A stretch of 64,000 nt of DNA from Methylovorus menthalis (GCF_020523625.1 NZ_JAJAQH010000005.1:159327-223326); one strand, 5' to 3'; counted from the first letter of the stretch, positions 54,231 to 63,419 are shown. A program made the numbers and translations. The notes: generated by a model not told the origin, from the letters alone.

Positions 54231-54985
54231 GTCTGGCCAAGCGCATTATTCCCTGCCTGGACGTGACCGACGGACGTGTGGTCAAGGGCGTGAATTTCCT
54301 GGAGCTGCGCGATGCAGGTGATCCAGTCGAGATTGCAAAGCGCTATGACGATCAGGGCGCGGATGAGCTTACTTTCCTGGATATCACGGCCAGTTCTGAT
54401 AACCGTGGCTTAATCCTCAATATTATTGAGCAAGTGGCTTCCCAAGTGTTTATTCCGTTGACGGTTGGCGGCGGCGTGCGCGAAGTGGAAGATGTTCGTC
54501 GTTTGTTGAATGCCGGAGCCGATAAAGTCAGCATCAACACTTCTGCAGTCACCAACCCCCAGCTGGTGGCAGATGCGGCTGGCCGCTTTGGTTCGCAATG
54601 CATTGTTGTGGCCATTGATGCCAAGCAGGTGGGTGATCACTGGGAAGTGTTTACCCACGGCGGCAGAAAGGCCACAGGTCTTGATGCTGTTGAGTGGGCA
54701 AAGAAAATGGTTGAGCTGGGCGCAGGCGAGCTGCTGGTGACCAGTATGGATCGCGACGGTACCAAAATCGGTTTTAACCTGCCATTAAATCGTGCCATCA
54801 GCGATGCGGTCAGTGTGCCTATCATTGCTTCCGGCGGTGTAGGCAATCTTTTGCATCTCGTCGAAGGTGTGCAAGAAGGCGGGGCAGATGCTGTACTAGC
54901 AGCCAGTATTTTTCACTATGGTGAATTTACCGTTCGGCAAGCAAAAGAATACATGCGGGATCATGGCATAGAGGTGCGGTTATGA
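54227..54985 (+). CDS. hisF: Imidazole glycerol phosphate synthase cyclase subunit
   Basis: HisF uses ammonia from HisH to form IGP and AICAR, linking histidine and purine synthesis (purM is also in the window, about 47 kb away). The 252-residue barrel has [19 protein letters not shown] with catalytic Asp11, [28 protein letters not shown] with the second Asp, and [14 protein letters not shown]. It overlaps hisA and hisI by 4 bases each. Confidence 0.96.
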   Translation: MSLAKRIIPCLDVTDGRVVKGVNFLELRDAGDPVEIAKRYDDQGADELTFLDITASSDNRGLILNIIEQVASQVFIPLTVGGGVREVEDVRRLLNAGADKVSINTSAVTNPQLVADAAGRFGSQCIVVAIDAKQVGDHWEVFTHGGRKATGLDAVEWAKKMVELGAGELLVTSMDRDGTKIGFNLPLNRAISDAVSVPIIASGGVGNLLHLVEGVQEGGADAVLAASIFHYGEFTVRQAKEYMRDHGIEVRL

Positions 54986-55374
54986 GCGTTGCATGGTTGG
55001 ATAAAGTGCAATGGACTGCCGATGGCTTAGTGCCGGTCATCGCGCAGGAAGTTGGCAGTAACAAGGTATTGATGTTTGCCTGGATGAATCGCGAGGCTTT
55101 GCGATTGACGGCCGAAACCGGTCAAGCTGTTTACTGGTCGCGTTCACGCAACCGCCTGTGGCATAAAGGCGAAGAGTCTGGTCACGTGCAAAAAGTGCAC
55201 GAGGTTCGCCTCGATTGTGATGAAGATGTTGTGCTTGTCAGTGTCGAGCAGGTTGGCGGCATTGCCTGCCATACTGGGCGGCATAATTGTTTTTTCCAGA
55301 AACTGGCAGATGACGAATGGGTAATTGACCAGCCTGTTATTAAAAATCCTGGAGATATTTACCACCGTGAGTGA
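54982..55374 (+). CDS. hisI: Phosphoribosyl-AMP cyclohydrolase
   Basis: HisI opens the purine ring of PR-AMP using zinc and magnesium. The 130-residue protein has [42 protein letters not shown] with zinc-binding Cys, and [14 protein letters not shown] with two more Cys. It is separate from HisE, unlike the fused enteric protein. It overlaps hisF by 4 bases and hisE by 8. Confidence 0.95.
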   Translation: MSVAWLDKVQWTADGLVPVIAQEVGSNKVLMFAWMNREALRLTAETGQAVYWSRSRNRLWHKGEESGHVQKVHEVRLDCDEDVVLVSVEQVGGIACHTGRHNCFFQKLADDEWVIDQPVIKNPGDIYHRE

Positions 55375-55684
55375 CGTTCTTAACCGGCTGGCCGAGTTGC
55401 TGGAGCAGCGTAAACAAGCCGATCCTGCAGCCTCCTATGTGGCCAAACTCTATGCCAAGGGCATGGATAGCATCCTGAAAAAAGTAGGCGAAGAGGCAGC
55501 AGAGACCATCATTGCTGGCAAGGGTGGTAACAAGGACGAAATCATCTATGAAACAGCGGATCTCTGGTTTCATACCATGATCATGCTGGCCCATGCCGGG
55601 CTACAGCCTCAGGATGTGCTCAACGAGCTTGCCCGCCGCGAGGGCCTTTCCGGCCTCGTGGAAAAAGCCCAACGCAAGGAGTAG
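55367..55684 (+). CDS. hisE: Phosphoribosyl-ATP pyrophosphohydrolase
   Basis: HisE removes pyrophosphate from PR-ATP, the second step of the pathway. The 105-residue all-alpha protein has [29 protein letters not shown] (given in parts: [15 protein letters not shown]) and [15 protein letters not shown], the MazG-like metal-binding Glu/Asp pattern. I place the start at GTG 55367, overlapping the hisI stop; an in-frame ATG at 55325 lies deep inside hisI. Confidence 0.92.
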   Translation: MSDVLNRLAELLEQRKQADPAASYVAKLYAKGMDSILKKVGEEAAETIIAGKGGNKDEIIYETADLWFHTMIMLAHAGLQPQDVLNELARREGLSGLVEKAQRKE

Positions 55685-55690
55685 CATGCA

Positions 55691-56029
55691 ATGAGTGCCG
55701 ATTGTATTTTTTGCAAAATTGTCGCTGGCAGTATTCCATCCACACAGATTTACGCGGACGAAGATGTGATCGTATTCAAGGATATCAATCCTTTGGCGCC
55801 GGTTCATTTTCTTATTGTTCCTCGCCAGCACATCGAATCTCTTGCTAGTTGCGACTCATCGCATCAAGCCTTGTTGGGAAAGATGCTGCTGCTGGCTCCC
55901 AAGCTGGCTGAAGAGCAGGGTCTCGCTGGCTTTCGTACCATGATCAATACCGGTCGCGAAGGTGGCCAAGAGGTATTCCATATACATGTTCACGTTTTTG
56001 GTGGCGGTGCTACCCTGCCCAAAACCTAG
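55691..56029 (+). CDS. hinT: Histidine triad nucleotide-binding protein (HinT)
   Basis: HinT hydrolyses purine nucleoside phosphoramidates. The 112-residue protein has DCIFCKIVAGSIPS, HFLIVPRQHIESL, and the histidine triad in VFHIHVHVFGG (His-x-His-x-His). It lies between hisE (6 bases) and tatA, a placement conserved in betaproteobacteria. Confidence 0.93.
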   Translation: MSADCIFCKIVAGSIPSTQIYADEDVIVFKDINPLAPVHFLIVPRQHIESLASCDSSHQALLGKMLLLAPKLAEEQGLAGFRTMINTGREGGQEVFHIHVHVFGGGATLPKT

Positions 56030-56053
56030 AGCTAAATATTCAGGAGAGTTGAA

Positions 56054-56272
56054 ATGGGTTCATTCAGTATTTGGCATTGGTTGATTGTACTGGTTATCGT
56101 GGTGTTGATTTTTGGTACCAAAAAGCTGCGTAATATGGGCAGTGATGTAGGTGGGGCGGTCAAGAATTTCAAGGAGGCCATGAACGAGGGTGCGCAAAAG
56201 CCTGGCAGTCTTGACGACCGTGGAAACAGCAATACGGTTGAAGGCGAAGTCACCCAAAAAACTAAGCAATAA
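56054..56272 (+). CDS. tatA: Twin-arginine translocase subunit TatA
   Basis: TatA oligomers form the conducting part of the twin-arginine translocase. The 72-residue protein has the short N-terminal helix ([22 protein letters not shown]), an FGTKKL hinge, an amphipathic helix ([16 protein letters not shown]) and a charged tail. It precedes tatB by 13 bases. Rieske protein, encoded nearby, is a Tat-type substrate. Confidence 0.95.
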   Translation: MGSFSIWHWLIVLVIVVLIFGTKKLRNMGSDVGGAVKNFKEAMNEGAQKPGSLDDRGNSNTVEGEVTQKTKQ

Positions 56273-56285
56273 AACGGACAGATAC

Positions 56286-56639
56286 GTGTTCGATATCGCC
56301 TTTTCCGAACTTCTACTTATTGGTGTAGTAGCCCTGATTGTGATCGGGCCGGAAAAGTTGCCCAAGGTTGCAAGGACCTTGGGTTTGCTGGCGGGACGTT
56401 TGCAACGCTATGTTGCCAATGTGAAATCGGATATTGATCGCGAACTGCAATTCCAGGATTTGCAGAAATTGCAGCAGGAAATCAAGCAGGGCACGGATCG
56501 TCTGCAAGCGGATATGCATCAAATGCAATCTCAGGCGCAGGAGCAGCTTAAAGATGTCGAGCGAAGTATCATTCCTCCCGACACATCATCATCTACCGTC
56601 ACTCCCCCGGAAAACTCAGACGCTAGCAAGCCACAGTGA
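56286..56639 (+). CDS. tatB: Twin-arginine translocase subunit TatB
   Basis: TatB binds signal peptides together with TatC. The 117-residue protein starts FDIAFSELLLIGVVALIVIGPEKLPKVART, with the TatB-type Glu in the helix and the GPEKLP hinge, then a long amphipathic and coiled-coil segment and a Pro/Ser-rich tail. The start is GTG 56286. It overlaps tatC by 4 bases (the last A and stop). Confidence 0.93.
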   Translation: MFDIAFSELLLIGVVALIVIGPEKLPKVARTLGLLAGRLQRYVANVKSDIDRELQFQDLQKLQQEIKQGTDRLQADMHQMQSQAQEQLKDVERSIIPPDTSSSTVTPPENSDASKPQ

Positions 56640-57364
56640 GTACGACGGATACCTTTATTTCGCATCTGATTGAGTTGCGCAATCGCTTGTTGCGCATTGT
56701 GGTCGGACTTATTCTGGTTTTTATCGGCTTATTCCCGTTTGCCAATAAAATTTACACGCTATTAGCCCAACCCTTGCTTAGTCACTTGCCTGCTGGTGGG
56801 CAAATGATCGCGACTGCCGTCACCACACCTTTTTTTGTACCCATGAAGGTGGCGATGTTAGCCGCCTTTGTTATTTCCCTGCCACATACCCTGTATCAAG
56901 TCTGGTCATTTATTGCACCAGGTCTTTATACCCACGAGCGCAGGTTCATGGCGCCTCTGGTTTTTGCGAGTACGCTCTTGTTTTTTGCCGGAATGTGTTT
57001 TGCCTATTTTCTTGTTTTCCCCGTGGTATTTGGCTTTATTGCAGGTACGGCTCCTGAGGGTGTCGCGGTGATGACTGATATCGGCAACTACCTTGATTTT
57101 GTTATCACCCTGTTCATGGCCTTTGGTATCGCTTTTGAGGTGCCTGTTGCTGTGGTGTTGGTCGTCTATTTTGGCTTGGTCAGAATCGAGACACTTAAAG
57201 ATATACGGTCGTATGTTATTGTCGGAGCATTTGTCATCGGGGCCATTTTTACCCCTCCTGATGTGATTTCTCAGATCATGTTGGCAGTTCCTCTGTGGTT
57301 GCTTTATGAAGCAGGCATTCTCGTCGCAGGTTTTCTGCGAGTTCGTACGACCCAAGCGGATTAG
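56636..57364 (+). CDS. tatC: Twin-arginine translocase subunit TatC
   Basis: TatC is the multi-spanning receptor for twin-arginine signal peptides. The 242-residue protein has six membrane helices, the N-terminal FISHLIELRNRLLRI motif, the periplasmic FIAPGLYTHERR loop, and FGIAFEVPVAVVLVVYFGLV with the conserved Glu. The start is GTG 56636, overlapping tatB. It ends the long co-directional run from mlaF. Confidence 0.95.
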   Translation: MSTTDTFISHLIELRNRLLRIVVGLILVFIGLFPFANKIYTLLAQPLLSHLPAGGQMIATAVTTPFFVPMKVAMLAAFVISLPHTLYQVWSFIAPGLYTHERRFMAPLVFASTLLFFAGMCFAYFLVFPVVFGFIAGTAPEGVAVMTDIGNYLDFVITLFMAFGIAFEVPVAVVLVVYFGLVRIETLKDIRSYVIVGAFVIGAIFTPPDVISQIMLAVPLWLLYEAGILVAGFLRVRTTQAD

Positions 57365-57395
57365 CTTTTCCTGTTAGCGTTGTAAAAATACATAC

Positions 57396-57431
57396 AACCA
57401 TTATTTATTTATGGTTATTTAACCATATTTT
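57396..57431 (+). terminator. Overlapping hairpins with exchangeable arms after tatC
   Basis: AACCAT (57396-57401), ATGGTT (57411-57416) and AACCAT (57421-57426) allow two mutually exclusive hairpins. The second, TATGGTT with AACCATA, is followed by TTTT and looks like the tatC terminator; the first would block it. The stems are short and AT-rich. Confidence 0.5.
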
Positions 57432-57509
57432 AAAAAAGGTCTTTAAAAAGATTTTTGTCCGGCGTAAGATCAACTTGCCTATAACAATGACAGGGTAAAG
57501 GAGATTGAA

Positions 57510-57632
57510 ATGCTTAAGGTACTGTTTGGATCCTGGGTTGGAATCGCATCAATACTGACAATAGTGTTGACGATCGTAGTGATCAGCTATTGGGTGGGAT
57601 ATTGCGTGGTGCATGCAAACCGCGCAAAGTAG
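57510..57632 (+). CDS. 40-aa single-span membrane protein (DUF3149-like)
   Basis: This small ORF has a strong AAAGGAG ribosome-binding site with 6 bases to the ATG. The product begins MLKVLFGSWVGIASIL and has one long membrane helix (about residues 8-34), ending in a short basic tail (HANRAK). It resembles the DUF3149 group of roughly 40-residue membrane proteins; function unknown. It ends 32 bases before the convergent protease gene, with a hairpin between. The ribosome-binding site and membrane pattern make it real rather than chance. Confidence 0.65.
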   Translation: MLKVLFGSWVGIASILTIVLTIVVISYWVGYCVVHANRAK

Positions 57633-57644
57633 AGCGCGAAATTT

Positions 57645-57662
57645 CCCGGGCATGTGCCCGGG
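57645..57662. terminator. Hairpin between the small membrane protein and the convergent protease gene
   Basis: CCCGGGCA and TGCCCGGG form a perfect 8-bp stem with a TG loop, ending 1 base before the protease stop. The flanks are weak in T, so it may be a bidirectional, partly Rho-assisted terminator. Confidence 0.55.
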
Positions 57663-57663
57663 C

Positions 57664-58818
57664 TTACTCGGTGGGGACGACTGTTGGGCGAGGACGTTTG
57701 CCGATAAGAACGGGCACTGAAAACTCCTTCTGATCCCGTGAAATTTTCAAGATGGCTTTCTTGTTTGGTTTCAGGCTCGAGATGAGGTTCAGCATGGTTG
57801 AACTGTCTTGAACCTGGCGGCCATCAATTTCCAACAGTATGTCTCCAGGCTTTAAACCGGCGCGTTCCGCCGGGCTATCACGCAATATGCCGGCAATGAG
57901 CGATCCGCGTACTTCCTTCAGCCTGAAAGACTCTGCCAGCTCCGGTGTAATGTCTTGAGCCTCGATCCCTATCCATCCGCGGGTAACGCTACCCTGGCGT
58001 ATAATTTGTTCCATTACCTGCTTGGCAAGGCTGACTGGAATGGCAAAGCCAATCCCCATCGAGCCGCCACTGCGAGAATAGATGGCGCTGTTCACACCGA
58101 CAAGATTACCGTCAGTATCAATCAATGCGCCACCTGAGTTCCCGGGGTTAATAGGTGCGTCTGTCTGAATGAAGTTTTCGAAGGTATTGATCCCCAGGTG
58201 GCTACGACCTACGGCACTTATAATGCCCTGCGTCACTGTTTGACCAACCCCAAATGGGTTACCTATAGCCAGAACCACATCACCCACATTAATCTGATCG
58301 GCTTTTGCAAATGTGATGGCGGGTAGATTGCTCACATCGACTTTCAACACTGCCAGGTCGGTCTCTGGATCGGTTCCCACGACGCGCGCTGATACCGTTC
58401 TGCCGTCAGCAAGTGCCACCTCGATTTCGTCTGCAGATTCAATCACATGGTGGTTCGTCAGAATCAGCCCTTGAGTGCTGACGATAACACCTGATCCAAG
58501 ACTGTTTTCACGTTGAGGTTGCTCATCCTGCTGATCACCAAAAAAGTGACGGAAAAGCGGGTCATCCATGAAGGGTTGCGAAGGATTTGCTTCCGCCTTT
58601 TTGCTGGTGAATATATTAACAACGGACGGCATGGCCTTTTTTGCCGCAGAGCTGTAAGAGCCGGGGGGTATGGCTGAGGCTGGAGTCGCTGGGGCTTCGG
58701 TAACGACCAAAGGCTTGGATTTGGGGGCGATTAAATCTGGGTAGAATTGCTGCGCGACAAAAATGACAGCGAGACTGATGGTGACAGTCTGTGCAAAAAT
58801 GAGCCAAAGTTTGCGCAT
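57664..58818 (-). CDS. Membrane-anchored trypsin-like serine protease, DegS/AlgW type
   Basis: The 384-residue protein has an N-terminal anchor (LWLIFAQTVTISLAVIFVAQ) and the HtrA catalytic triad: His in LTNHHVIES, Asp in DPETDLAVLKV and Ser in GNSGGALID. It has a single PDZ domain (about residues 275-370). One PDZ plus an uncleaved anchor matches DegS/AlgW, which sense misfolded outer-membrane proteins and cleave an anti-sigma factor, rather than DegP with two PDZ domains. It faces the NIF3 gene divergently. Confidence 0.85.
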   Translation of the reverse strand: MRKLWLIFAQTVTISLAVIFVAQQFYPDLIAPKSKPLVVTEAPATPASAIPPGSYSSAAKKAMPSVVNIFTSKKAEANPSQPFMDDPLFRHFFGDQQDEQPQRENSLGSGVIVSTQGLILTNHHVIESADEIEVALADGRTVSARVVGTDPETDLAVLKVDVSNLPAITFAKADQINVGDVVLAIGNPFGVGQTVTQGIISAVGRSHLGINTFENFIQTDAPINPGNSGGALIDTDGNLVGVNSAIYSRSGGSMGIGFAIPVSLAKQVMEQIIRQGSVTRGWIGIEAQDITPELAESFRLKEVRGSLIAGILRDSPAERAGLKPGDILLEIDGRQVQDSSTMLNLISSLKPNKKAILKISRDQKEFSVPVLIGKRPRPTVVPTE

Positions 58819-58855
58819 GATCTAAATGATTTTTTCCGAAAATGGATACAGAAAA

Positions 58856-59602
58856 ATGAAATTGAATGAGTTGCTCGATTATACCGGACAAATTCTTCAG
58901 GTAGCGCGCTTCAAGGATTATTGCCCCAACGGTCTGCAGGTGGAGGGTAAGGAGGAAGTTGAGCGTGTGGTTACCGGGGTGACGGCATCCCTATCGCTAC
59001 TGGAAGCGGCTCGGGAGCGTGGCGCAGACCTTGTGATGGTGCATCACGGATATTTTTGGCGGAATGAGGATGCGCGAATCGTGGGAATAAAGCAAAAGCG
59101 TATCAAGCTTTTGCTGGAGAGTGGAATGTCGTTAGCCGCATACCATCTTCCGCTGGATGCACATCCAGAACTGGGCAATAACGCACAATTAGGAAAAAAG
59201 CTTGGCTTGGTGCAGGATGGATGGGCAGGGGAGCAGGATATTATTGCTTATGGCAGAACGATTGCTAGCGTGACGGCGCAGGACTTCAGTCAGCATGTAT
59301 CGGGAGTGCTTAATCGTGAAGCATTGATGCTTGGGTCGGCAGATAAAACAATAAGCAGGGTGGCTTGGTGCACGGGTGGCGCGCAAGGATATATGGAACA
59401 GGCTATCGCATTGGGAGTGGATGCATATATCAGCGGCGAAGTTTCTGAGCAGAACTTGCATCTCGCAAACGAAGCTGGTGTGGTTTACATTGCGGCAGGG
59501 CATCACGCAACTGAGCGCTATGGCGTACAGGCTTTAGGCGAACATCTCAAAAATCGATTCAATGTTCAACATGAGTACATCGAAATCAATAACCCTGTAT
59601 AA
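58856..59602 (+). CDS. NIF3/YbgI family dinuclear metal protein
   Basis: The 248-residue protein has the family's HHGYFW (metal-binding His pair in MVHHGYFWRNED), AYHLPLDAHPELGNN and the late GHHATERYGVQALGEHL with further His/Glu ligands. The E. coli homologue YbgI is a toroidal hexamer; annotations of GTP cyclohydrolase I type 2 activity are not well established. Role unclear. ATG 58856 is preferred over an in-frame ATG at 58826. Confidence 0.85.
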   Translation: MKLNELLDYTGQILQVARFKDYCPNGLQVEGKEEVERVVTGVTASLSLLEAARERGADLVMVHHGYFWRNEDARIVGIKQKRIKLLLESGMSLAAYHLPLDAHPELGNNAQLGKKLGLVQDGWAGEQDIIAYGRTIASVTAQDFSQHVSGVLNREALMLGSADKTISRVAWCTGGAQGYMEQAIALGVDAYISGEVSEQNLHLANEAGVVYIAAGHHATERYGVQALGEHLKNRFNVQHEYIEINNPV

Positions 59603-59699
59603 GCCGCGGTTTTAGGTTTAAGTTTTTCTCTGAACGCTGTAAAATGGCGCGCTAATTAACTGCATTTAAAGCAAGTCGCATTAATTTTAAGGGAATGTG

Positions 59700-60296
59700 A
59701 TGGCGAATCAACAAGTGGATCAGGGGAAGCGGCGCTTTTTAATCGCAGCGACTACCGCAGTAGGAGGTGTGGCGGCCGCGGCTGTTGCAGTTCCTTTTAT
59801 TAGTAGTATGTTGCCAAGTGAGCGCGCAAAAGCCGCTGGCGCCCCGGTCGAGGCTGATATCAGCAAGATCGAATCGGGAGCAATGATTACAGTAGAGTGG
59901 CGAGGCAAGCCGGTATGGCTTATCAATCGTAGCCAGGAAATGATGACGGCATTGGTGCAGCACGATGACAAGCTGTCCGATCCCAAGCTGGAAGTAACGA
60001 CGCAGCAGCCCGCATATTGTCAAAATGCGTCACGTTCAATCAAGTCTAACTTGATGGTCCTTGTGGGTATTTGCACGCACTTGGGCTGTTCTCCCTCCCC
60101 TAAGCTGCAGGCTGGCAATGAAATGGGTCCGGAATGGCCGGGCGGTTTCTTCTGTCCTTGCCACGGTTCGCGTTTTGATCTGGCTGGGCGTGTATTCAAG
60201 GGTTCACCTGCACCTATCAATTTGGTAGTACCTCCGCACAAATACATCAACGACAACCTGCTGTTGATTGGTGAAGACGACAAGGGGGCTGCGTAA
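59700..60296 (+). CDS. petA: Ubiquinol-cytochrome c reductase iron-sulfur subunit (Rieske)
   Basis: PetA is the [2Fe-2S] subunit of the bc1 complex. The 198-residue protein begins with a twin-arginine-type anchor ([15 protein letters not shown]) and has the cluster ligands in CTHLGC and CPCHGS (Cys and His of both loops). The Tat-like anchor fits the nearby tatABC. A further ATG is 3 bases upstream (59697 is GTG). petB follows after 2 bases. Confidence 0.95.
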   Translation: MANQQVDQGKRRFLIAATTAVGGVAAAAVAVPFISSMLPSERAKAAGAPVEADISKIESGAMITVEWRGKPVWLINRSQEMMTALVQHDDKLSDPKLEVTTQQPAYCQNASRSIKSNLMVLVGICTHLGCSPSPKLQAGNEMGPEWPGGFFCPCHGSRFDLAGRVFKGSPAPINLVVPPHKYINDNLLLIGEDDKGAA

Positions 60297-60298
60297 TC

Positions 60299-61582
60299 AT
60301 GCAAAAATACTTAACTGGCTTGCTGGGATGGGTGGATGACCGTTTTCCATTAACGGCCAACTGGAAAGCTCATCTGTCGGAGTATTACGCTCCCAGGAAT
60401 TTTAACTTCTGGTATTTCTTCGGTTCGTTAGCACTGTTGGTTCTGGTGCTTCAAATTGTTACCGGCATTTTTCTGACTATGAACTACAAGCCCGATGCCG
60501 AGCTCGCCTTCGCGTCCGTCGAGTACATCATGCGGGACGTATCTTGGGGCTGGTTGATTCGTTATATGCATTCAACTGGAGCCTCCATGTTCTTCGTGGT
60601 GGTTTACCTGCATATGTTCCGTGGCTTGATTTATGGCTCGTACCGGAATCCGCGTGAGCTGATCTGGCTGTTCGGTGTGGGGATTTTCCTTGCGCTCATG
60701 GGTGAAGCATTCTTCGGGTATCTGTTGCCATGGGGCCAGATGTCGTATTGGGGTGCGCAGGTTATCATCAATCTGTTCACATCCATTCCGTTTGTTGGTC
60801 CGGATATTTCGCTTTGGCTGCGCGGTGACTATATGGTGTCTGACGCAACGCTTAATCGATTCTTCGCTTTCCATGTGATTGCTCTTCCGCTGGTATTGCT
60901 GGGCTTGGTGGCCGCTCATATTATCGCTCTGCACGAAGTGGGTTCGAATAATCCAGACGGTGTTGAAATCAAGAAGCACAAAGATCCTGAAACCGGTATC
61001 CCTTTGGATGGTATTCCATTCCATCCTTATTACACGGTGAAGGATATTGTTGGGGTTTCCGTCTTCCTGATCGTGTTCTCGGCCATTATTTTCTTTGCGC
61101 CGGAAATGGGAGGTTACTTCCTTGAGGCAAATAACTTCATTCCGGCCGATCCATTGAAGACACCTTCTCATATCGCTCCTGTATGGTATTTCACGCCTTA
61201 CTACTCCATTTTGCGTGCGGTGCCACCCATCATGAATTCACAGTTCCCTGGCGTAGCTGCCATGGGTCTGTCAGTGGTGATTTTTGCCTTGTTGCCTTGG
61301 TTGGATCGTAGCCCGGTGAAGTCAATACGTTATCGTGGCCCTATCTACAAGGTATGGCTGGCATTGTTCGTAGTGAGTTTCTTGATTCTGGGTTACCTCG
61401 GTACCGAGCCATCCAATGTTTGGGGTGTTTTTGAACCTTCAACATTGATTGTGGGTGGTGCGGACCGTGCAACGGTAGTGGCTAGAATTTTCACTGCGGT
61501 TTACTTTCTGTTCTTCATCTTGATGCCTTGGTACACCAGCATCGATAAGACCAAGCCAGTTCCAGAAAGGGTAACAGGATAA
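60299..61582 (+). CDS. petB: Cytochrome b of the bc1 complex
   Basis: Cytochrome b holds the two b haems and the quinol sites of complex III. The 427-residue protein has eight membrane helices, His-13-His pairs in helices B and D (HSTGASMFFVVVYLH and HVIALPLVLLGLVAAH), GGWLIR-like WGWLIRYMH, PEW-type quinol-site sequence PVWYFTPYY (PVW in place of PEW) and PDLSLW-like segments. It overlaps petC by 1 base (TAATG). Confidence 0.95.
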   Translation: MQKYLTGLLGWVDDRFPLTANWKAHLSEYYAPRNFNFWYFFGSLALLVLVLQIVTGIFLTMNYKPDAELAFASVEYIMRDVSWGWLIRYMHSTGASMFFVVVYLHMFRGLIYGSYRNPRELIWLFGVGIFLALMGEAFFGYLLPWGQMSYWGAQVIINLFTSIPFVGPDISLWLRGDYMVSDATLNRFFAFHVIALPLVLLGLVAAHIIALHEVGSNNPDGVEIKKHKDPETGIPLDGIPFHPYYTVKDIVGVSVFLIVFSAIIFFAPEMGGYFLEANNFIPADPLKTPSHIAPVWYFTPYYSILRAVPPIMNSQFPGVAAMGLSVVIFALLPWLDRSPVKSIRYRGPIYKVWLALFVVSFLILGYLGTEPSNVWGVFEPSTLIVGGADRATVVARIFTAVYFLFFILMPWYTSIDKTKPVPERVTG

Positions 61583-62316
61583 TGAAAAAGGTATTGTTGT
61601 TGGTCGGCCTGTTATTGCCTGCCTTGGTAATGGCGAATGAAAGCGTGCGTCTTGATCATGCGCCTATTGATCCCAATAATCAGGCTTCGCTTCAGCGTGG
61701 GGCCAGGACATTTGTAAATTATTGTCTGAGTTGCCACAGTGCAGCCTATATGCGCTACAACCGGCTTAAAGACATTGGGTTGAGCGACGCTGAGATCAAG
61801 TCCAATCTGATGTTTGCCGGAGAGAAGGTGGGTGACACGATGATCGTCACCATGCCCAAGCGTGATGCCAAGTCTTGGTTTGGTGCAACGCCTCCTGATC
61901 TGTCTGTCCAGGCGCGCGCGTATGCAAATGGCCCTGATTGGTTGTATAGCTATTTGCGTGGTTTCTATCGGGACGAGACCCGCCCAACGGGCTGGAATAA
62001 TACGGTCTATGACAAGGTGGCTATGCCGCACGTGCTTTGGCAACTACAGGGTGAGCAAATACTCAAAGTTCAGAAAGCAGTTGATGAGCATGGTAATGAA
62101 GTCGAGAAGCACACGCTGGTGCTGACTAAGCCTGGCGCCCTCGAGCCCGCTCAATATGATGCGATGGTCGCTGACTTGGTGAATTATCTGGTATTTATGG
62201 GTGAGCCTGCCAAAGGCTTGCGTCTGCAATTGGGTTTGATAGTGATCTTATTCCTCGGTTTGCTTTTCATCGTTGCTTACTATCTGAAAAAAGAATTCTG
62301 GAAAGATATACACTAA
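61582..62316 (+). CDS. petC: Cytochrome c1 of the bc1 complex
   Basis: Cytochrome c1 passes electrons from the Rieske centre to soluble cytochromes. The 244-residue protein has a signal peptide (residues 1-18), the haem motif CLSCH in NYCLSCHSAAYMRYNR, a Met ligand region (KVAMPHVLW), and a C-terminal anchor (GLIVILFLGLLFIVAYYLKKEF). It ends the petABC operon, with a strong terminator 14 bases downstream. Confidence 0.95.
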   Translation: MKKVLLLVGLLLPALVMANESVRLDHAPIDPNNQASLQRGARTFVNYCLSCHSAAYMRYNRLKDIGLSDAEIKSNLMFAGEKVGDTMIVTMPKRDAKSWFGATPPDLSVQARAYANGPDWLYSYLRGFYRDETRPTGWNNTVYDKVAMPHVLWQLQGEQILKVQKAVDEHGNEVEKHTLVLTKPGALEPAQYDAMVADLVNYLVFMGEPAKGLRLQLGLIVILFLGLLFIVAYYLKKEFWKDIH

Positions 62317-62329
62317 CGTTCTATTCAAG

Positions 62330-62363
62330 GCGGGATTGCCTTTGCGGGCAATCCCGCTTTTTT
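62330..62363 (+). terminator. Rho-independent terminator after petABC
   Basis: GCGGGATTGCC (62330-62340) and GGCAATCCCGC (62347-62357) form an 11-bp stem followed by six Ts. sspA starts 22 bases beyond it. Confidence 0.92.
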
Positions 62364-62384
62364 GTTTTGTAAGGAAACAACATC

Positions 62385-62984
62385 ATGATGACTTTGTATT
62401 CAGGAACTACTGATCCATACAGCCACCGCTGTCGTATTGTGCTCTTTGAAAAAGGCATGGATTTTCAAGTGATTGACGTCGATCTAGCCAACAAGCCGGA
62501 AGATCTCGCAGTGATCAATCCGCATAATGAAGTCCCTGTTCTTGTTGAGCGTGATTTGGTGCTGCAGCAGGCGAATATCATCAATGAGTATATTGATGAG
62601 CGTTTTCCTCATCCCCAGCTTATGCCCGCGGATCCGGTGATGCGCGCGCGCGCCAGATTATTTTTGCACAACTTTGAAGAGCAATTGTTCAGCCACATCA
62701 AGGATATTGAATCTGGTAATCAGAAGCTTGCAGATAAGGCTCGTCTGATTATTCGTGACAATTTGACGCAGATCGTGCCGTTGTTCAGTCGTCAGGAATA
62801 TATTCTTGGCGACGAATTCTCCATGCTGGATGTAGCCATTGCGCCGCTGTTGTGGCGTCTCGGTCATTATGGAATTGAATTGCCTAAGCAAGCTGCTCCT
62901 TTACTTAAGTACGCAGAACGTATATTCTCTCGCCCGGCTTACATCGAAGCGATGACGCCTTCCGAAAAAGCAATGCGGAAGTAA
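62385..62984 (+). CDS. sspA: Stringent starvation protein A
   Basis: SspA is a glutathione-S-transferase-fold protein that binds RNA polymerase and is made in starvation. The 199-residue protein has the GST-like N-terminal TLYSGTTDPYSHRCRIVLFEKG, NPHNEVPVLVERD, and the C-terminal helical domain with LDVAIAPLLWRL. AAGGAA precedes the ATG. sspB follows after 4 bases. Confidence 0.93.
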   Translation: MMTLYSGTTDPYSHRCRIVLFEKGMDFQVIDVDLANKPEDLAVINPHNEVPVLVERDLVLQQANIINEYIDERFPHPQLMPADPVMRARARLFLHNFEEQLFSHIKDIESGNQKLADKARLIIRDNLTQIVPLFSRQEYILGDEFSMLDVAIAPLLWRLGHYGIELPKQAAPLLKYAERIFSRPAYIEAMTPSEKAMRK

Positions 62985-62988
62985 CGGT

Positions 62989-63408
62989 ATGGCAATTGTT
63001 TCATCCACCAAGCCTTACCTGATACGTGCCGTGCACGAGTGGTGCGTCGACAACGGGTTTACGCCACATTTGTTGGTGGCGGTGGATGAAAATACCCGCG
63101 TACCCATGGCATACGTGAAGAATGGCGAAATAGTGTTAAATATCAACTATTCAGCCACCAAGGACTTGGTGATTGACAACGCGGCAATCAGTTTTTCAGC
63201 AAGATTTTCTGGTGCTTCGCAAAATATTTACGTGCCAATTGCTGCTGTTCGTGGTATCTTCGCTCGCGAAAATAGTCAGGGCATGTTTTTTGATGCTGAA
63301 TCTGATCTGGATATTCCTGATCAGGTTGGGCAGTCTGCGGCGGTGGTAAAGCCTGAGGTGCTCAAAGAAGTCAAAAAGCCATCTCTGACGTTGGTTAAAA
63401 AAGATTAA
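62989..63408 (+). CDS. sspB: ClpXP specificity-enhancing factor SspB
   Basis: SspB delivers ssrA-tagged proteins to ClpXP. The 139-residue protein begins with TKPYLIRAVHEWCVDNGFTPHLLV, has the NINYSATKDLVIDN and FSARFSG segments of the peptide-binding domain, and ends in a flexible tail with the ClpX-binding KKPSLTLVKKD. It is 4 bases from sspA and only 11 bases from the first tRNA gene. Confidence 0.92.
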   Translation: MAIVSSTKPYLIRAVHEWCVDNGFTPHLLVAVDENTRVPMAYVKNGEIVLNINYSATKDLVIDNAAISFSARFSGASQNIYVPIAAVRGIFARENSQGMFFDAESDLDIPDQVGQSAAVVKPEVLKEVKKPSLTLVKKD

Positions 63409-63419
63409 ATAAGTTTTAC

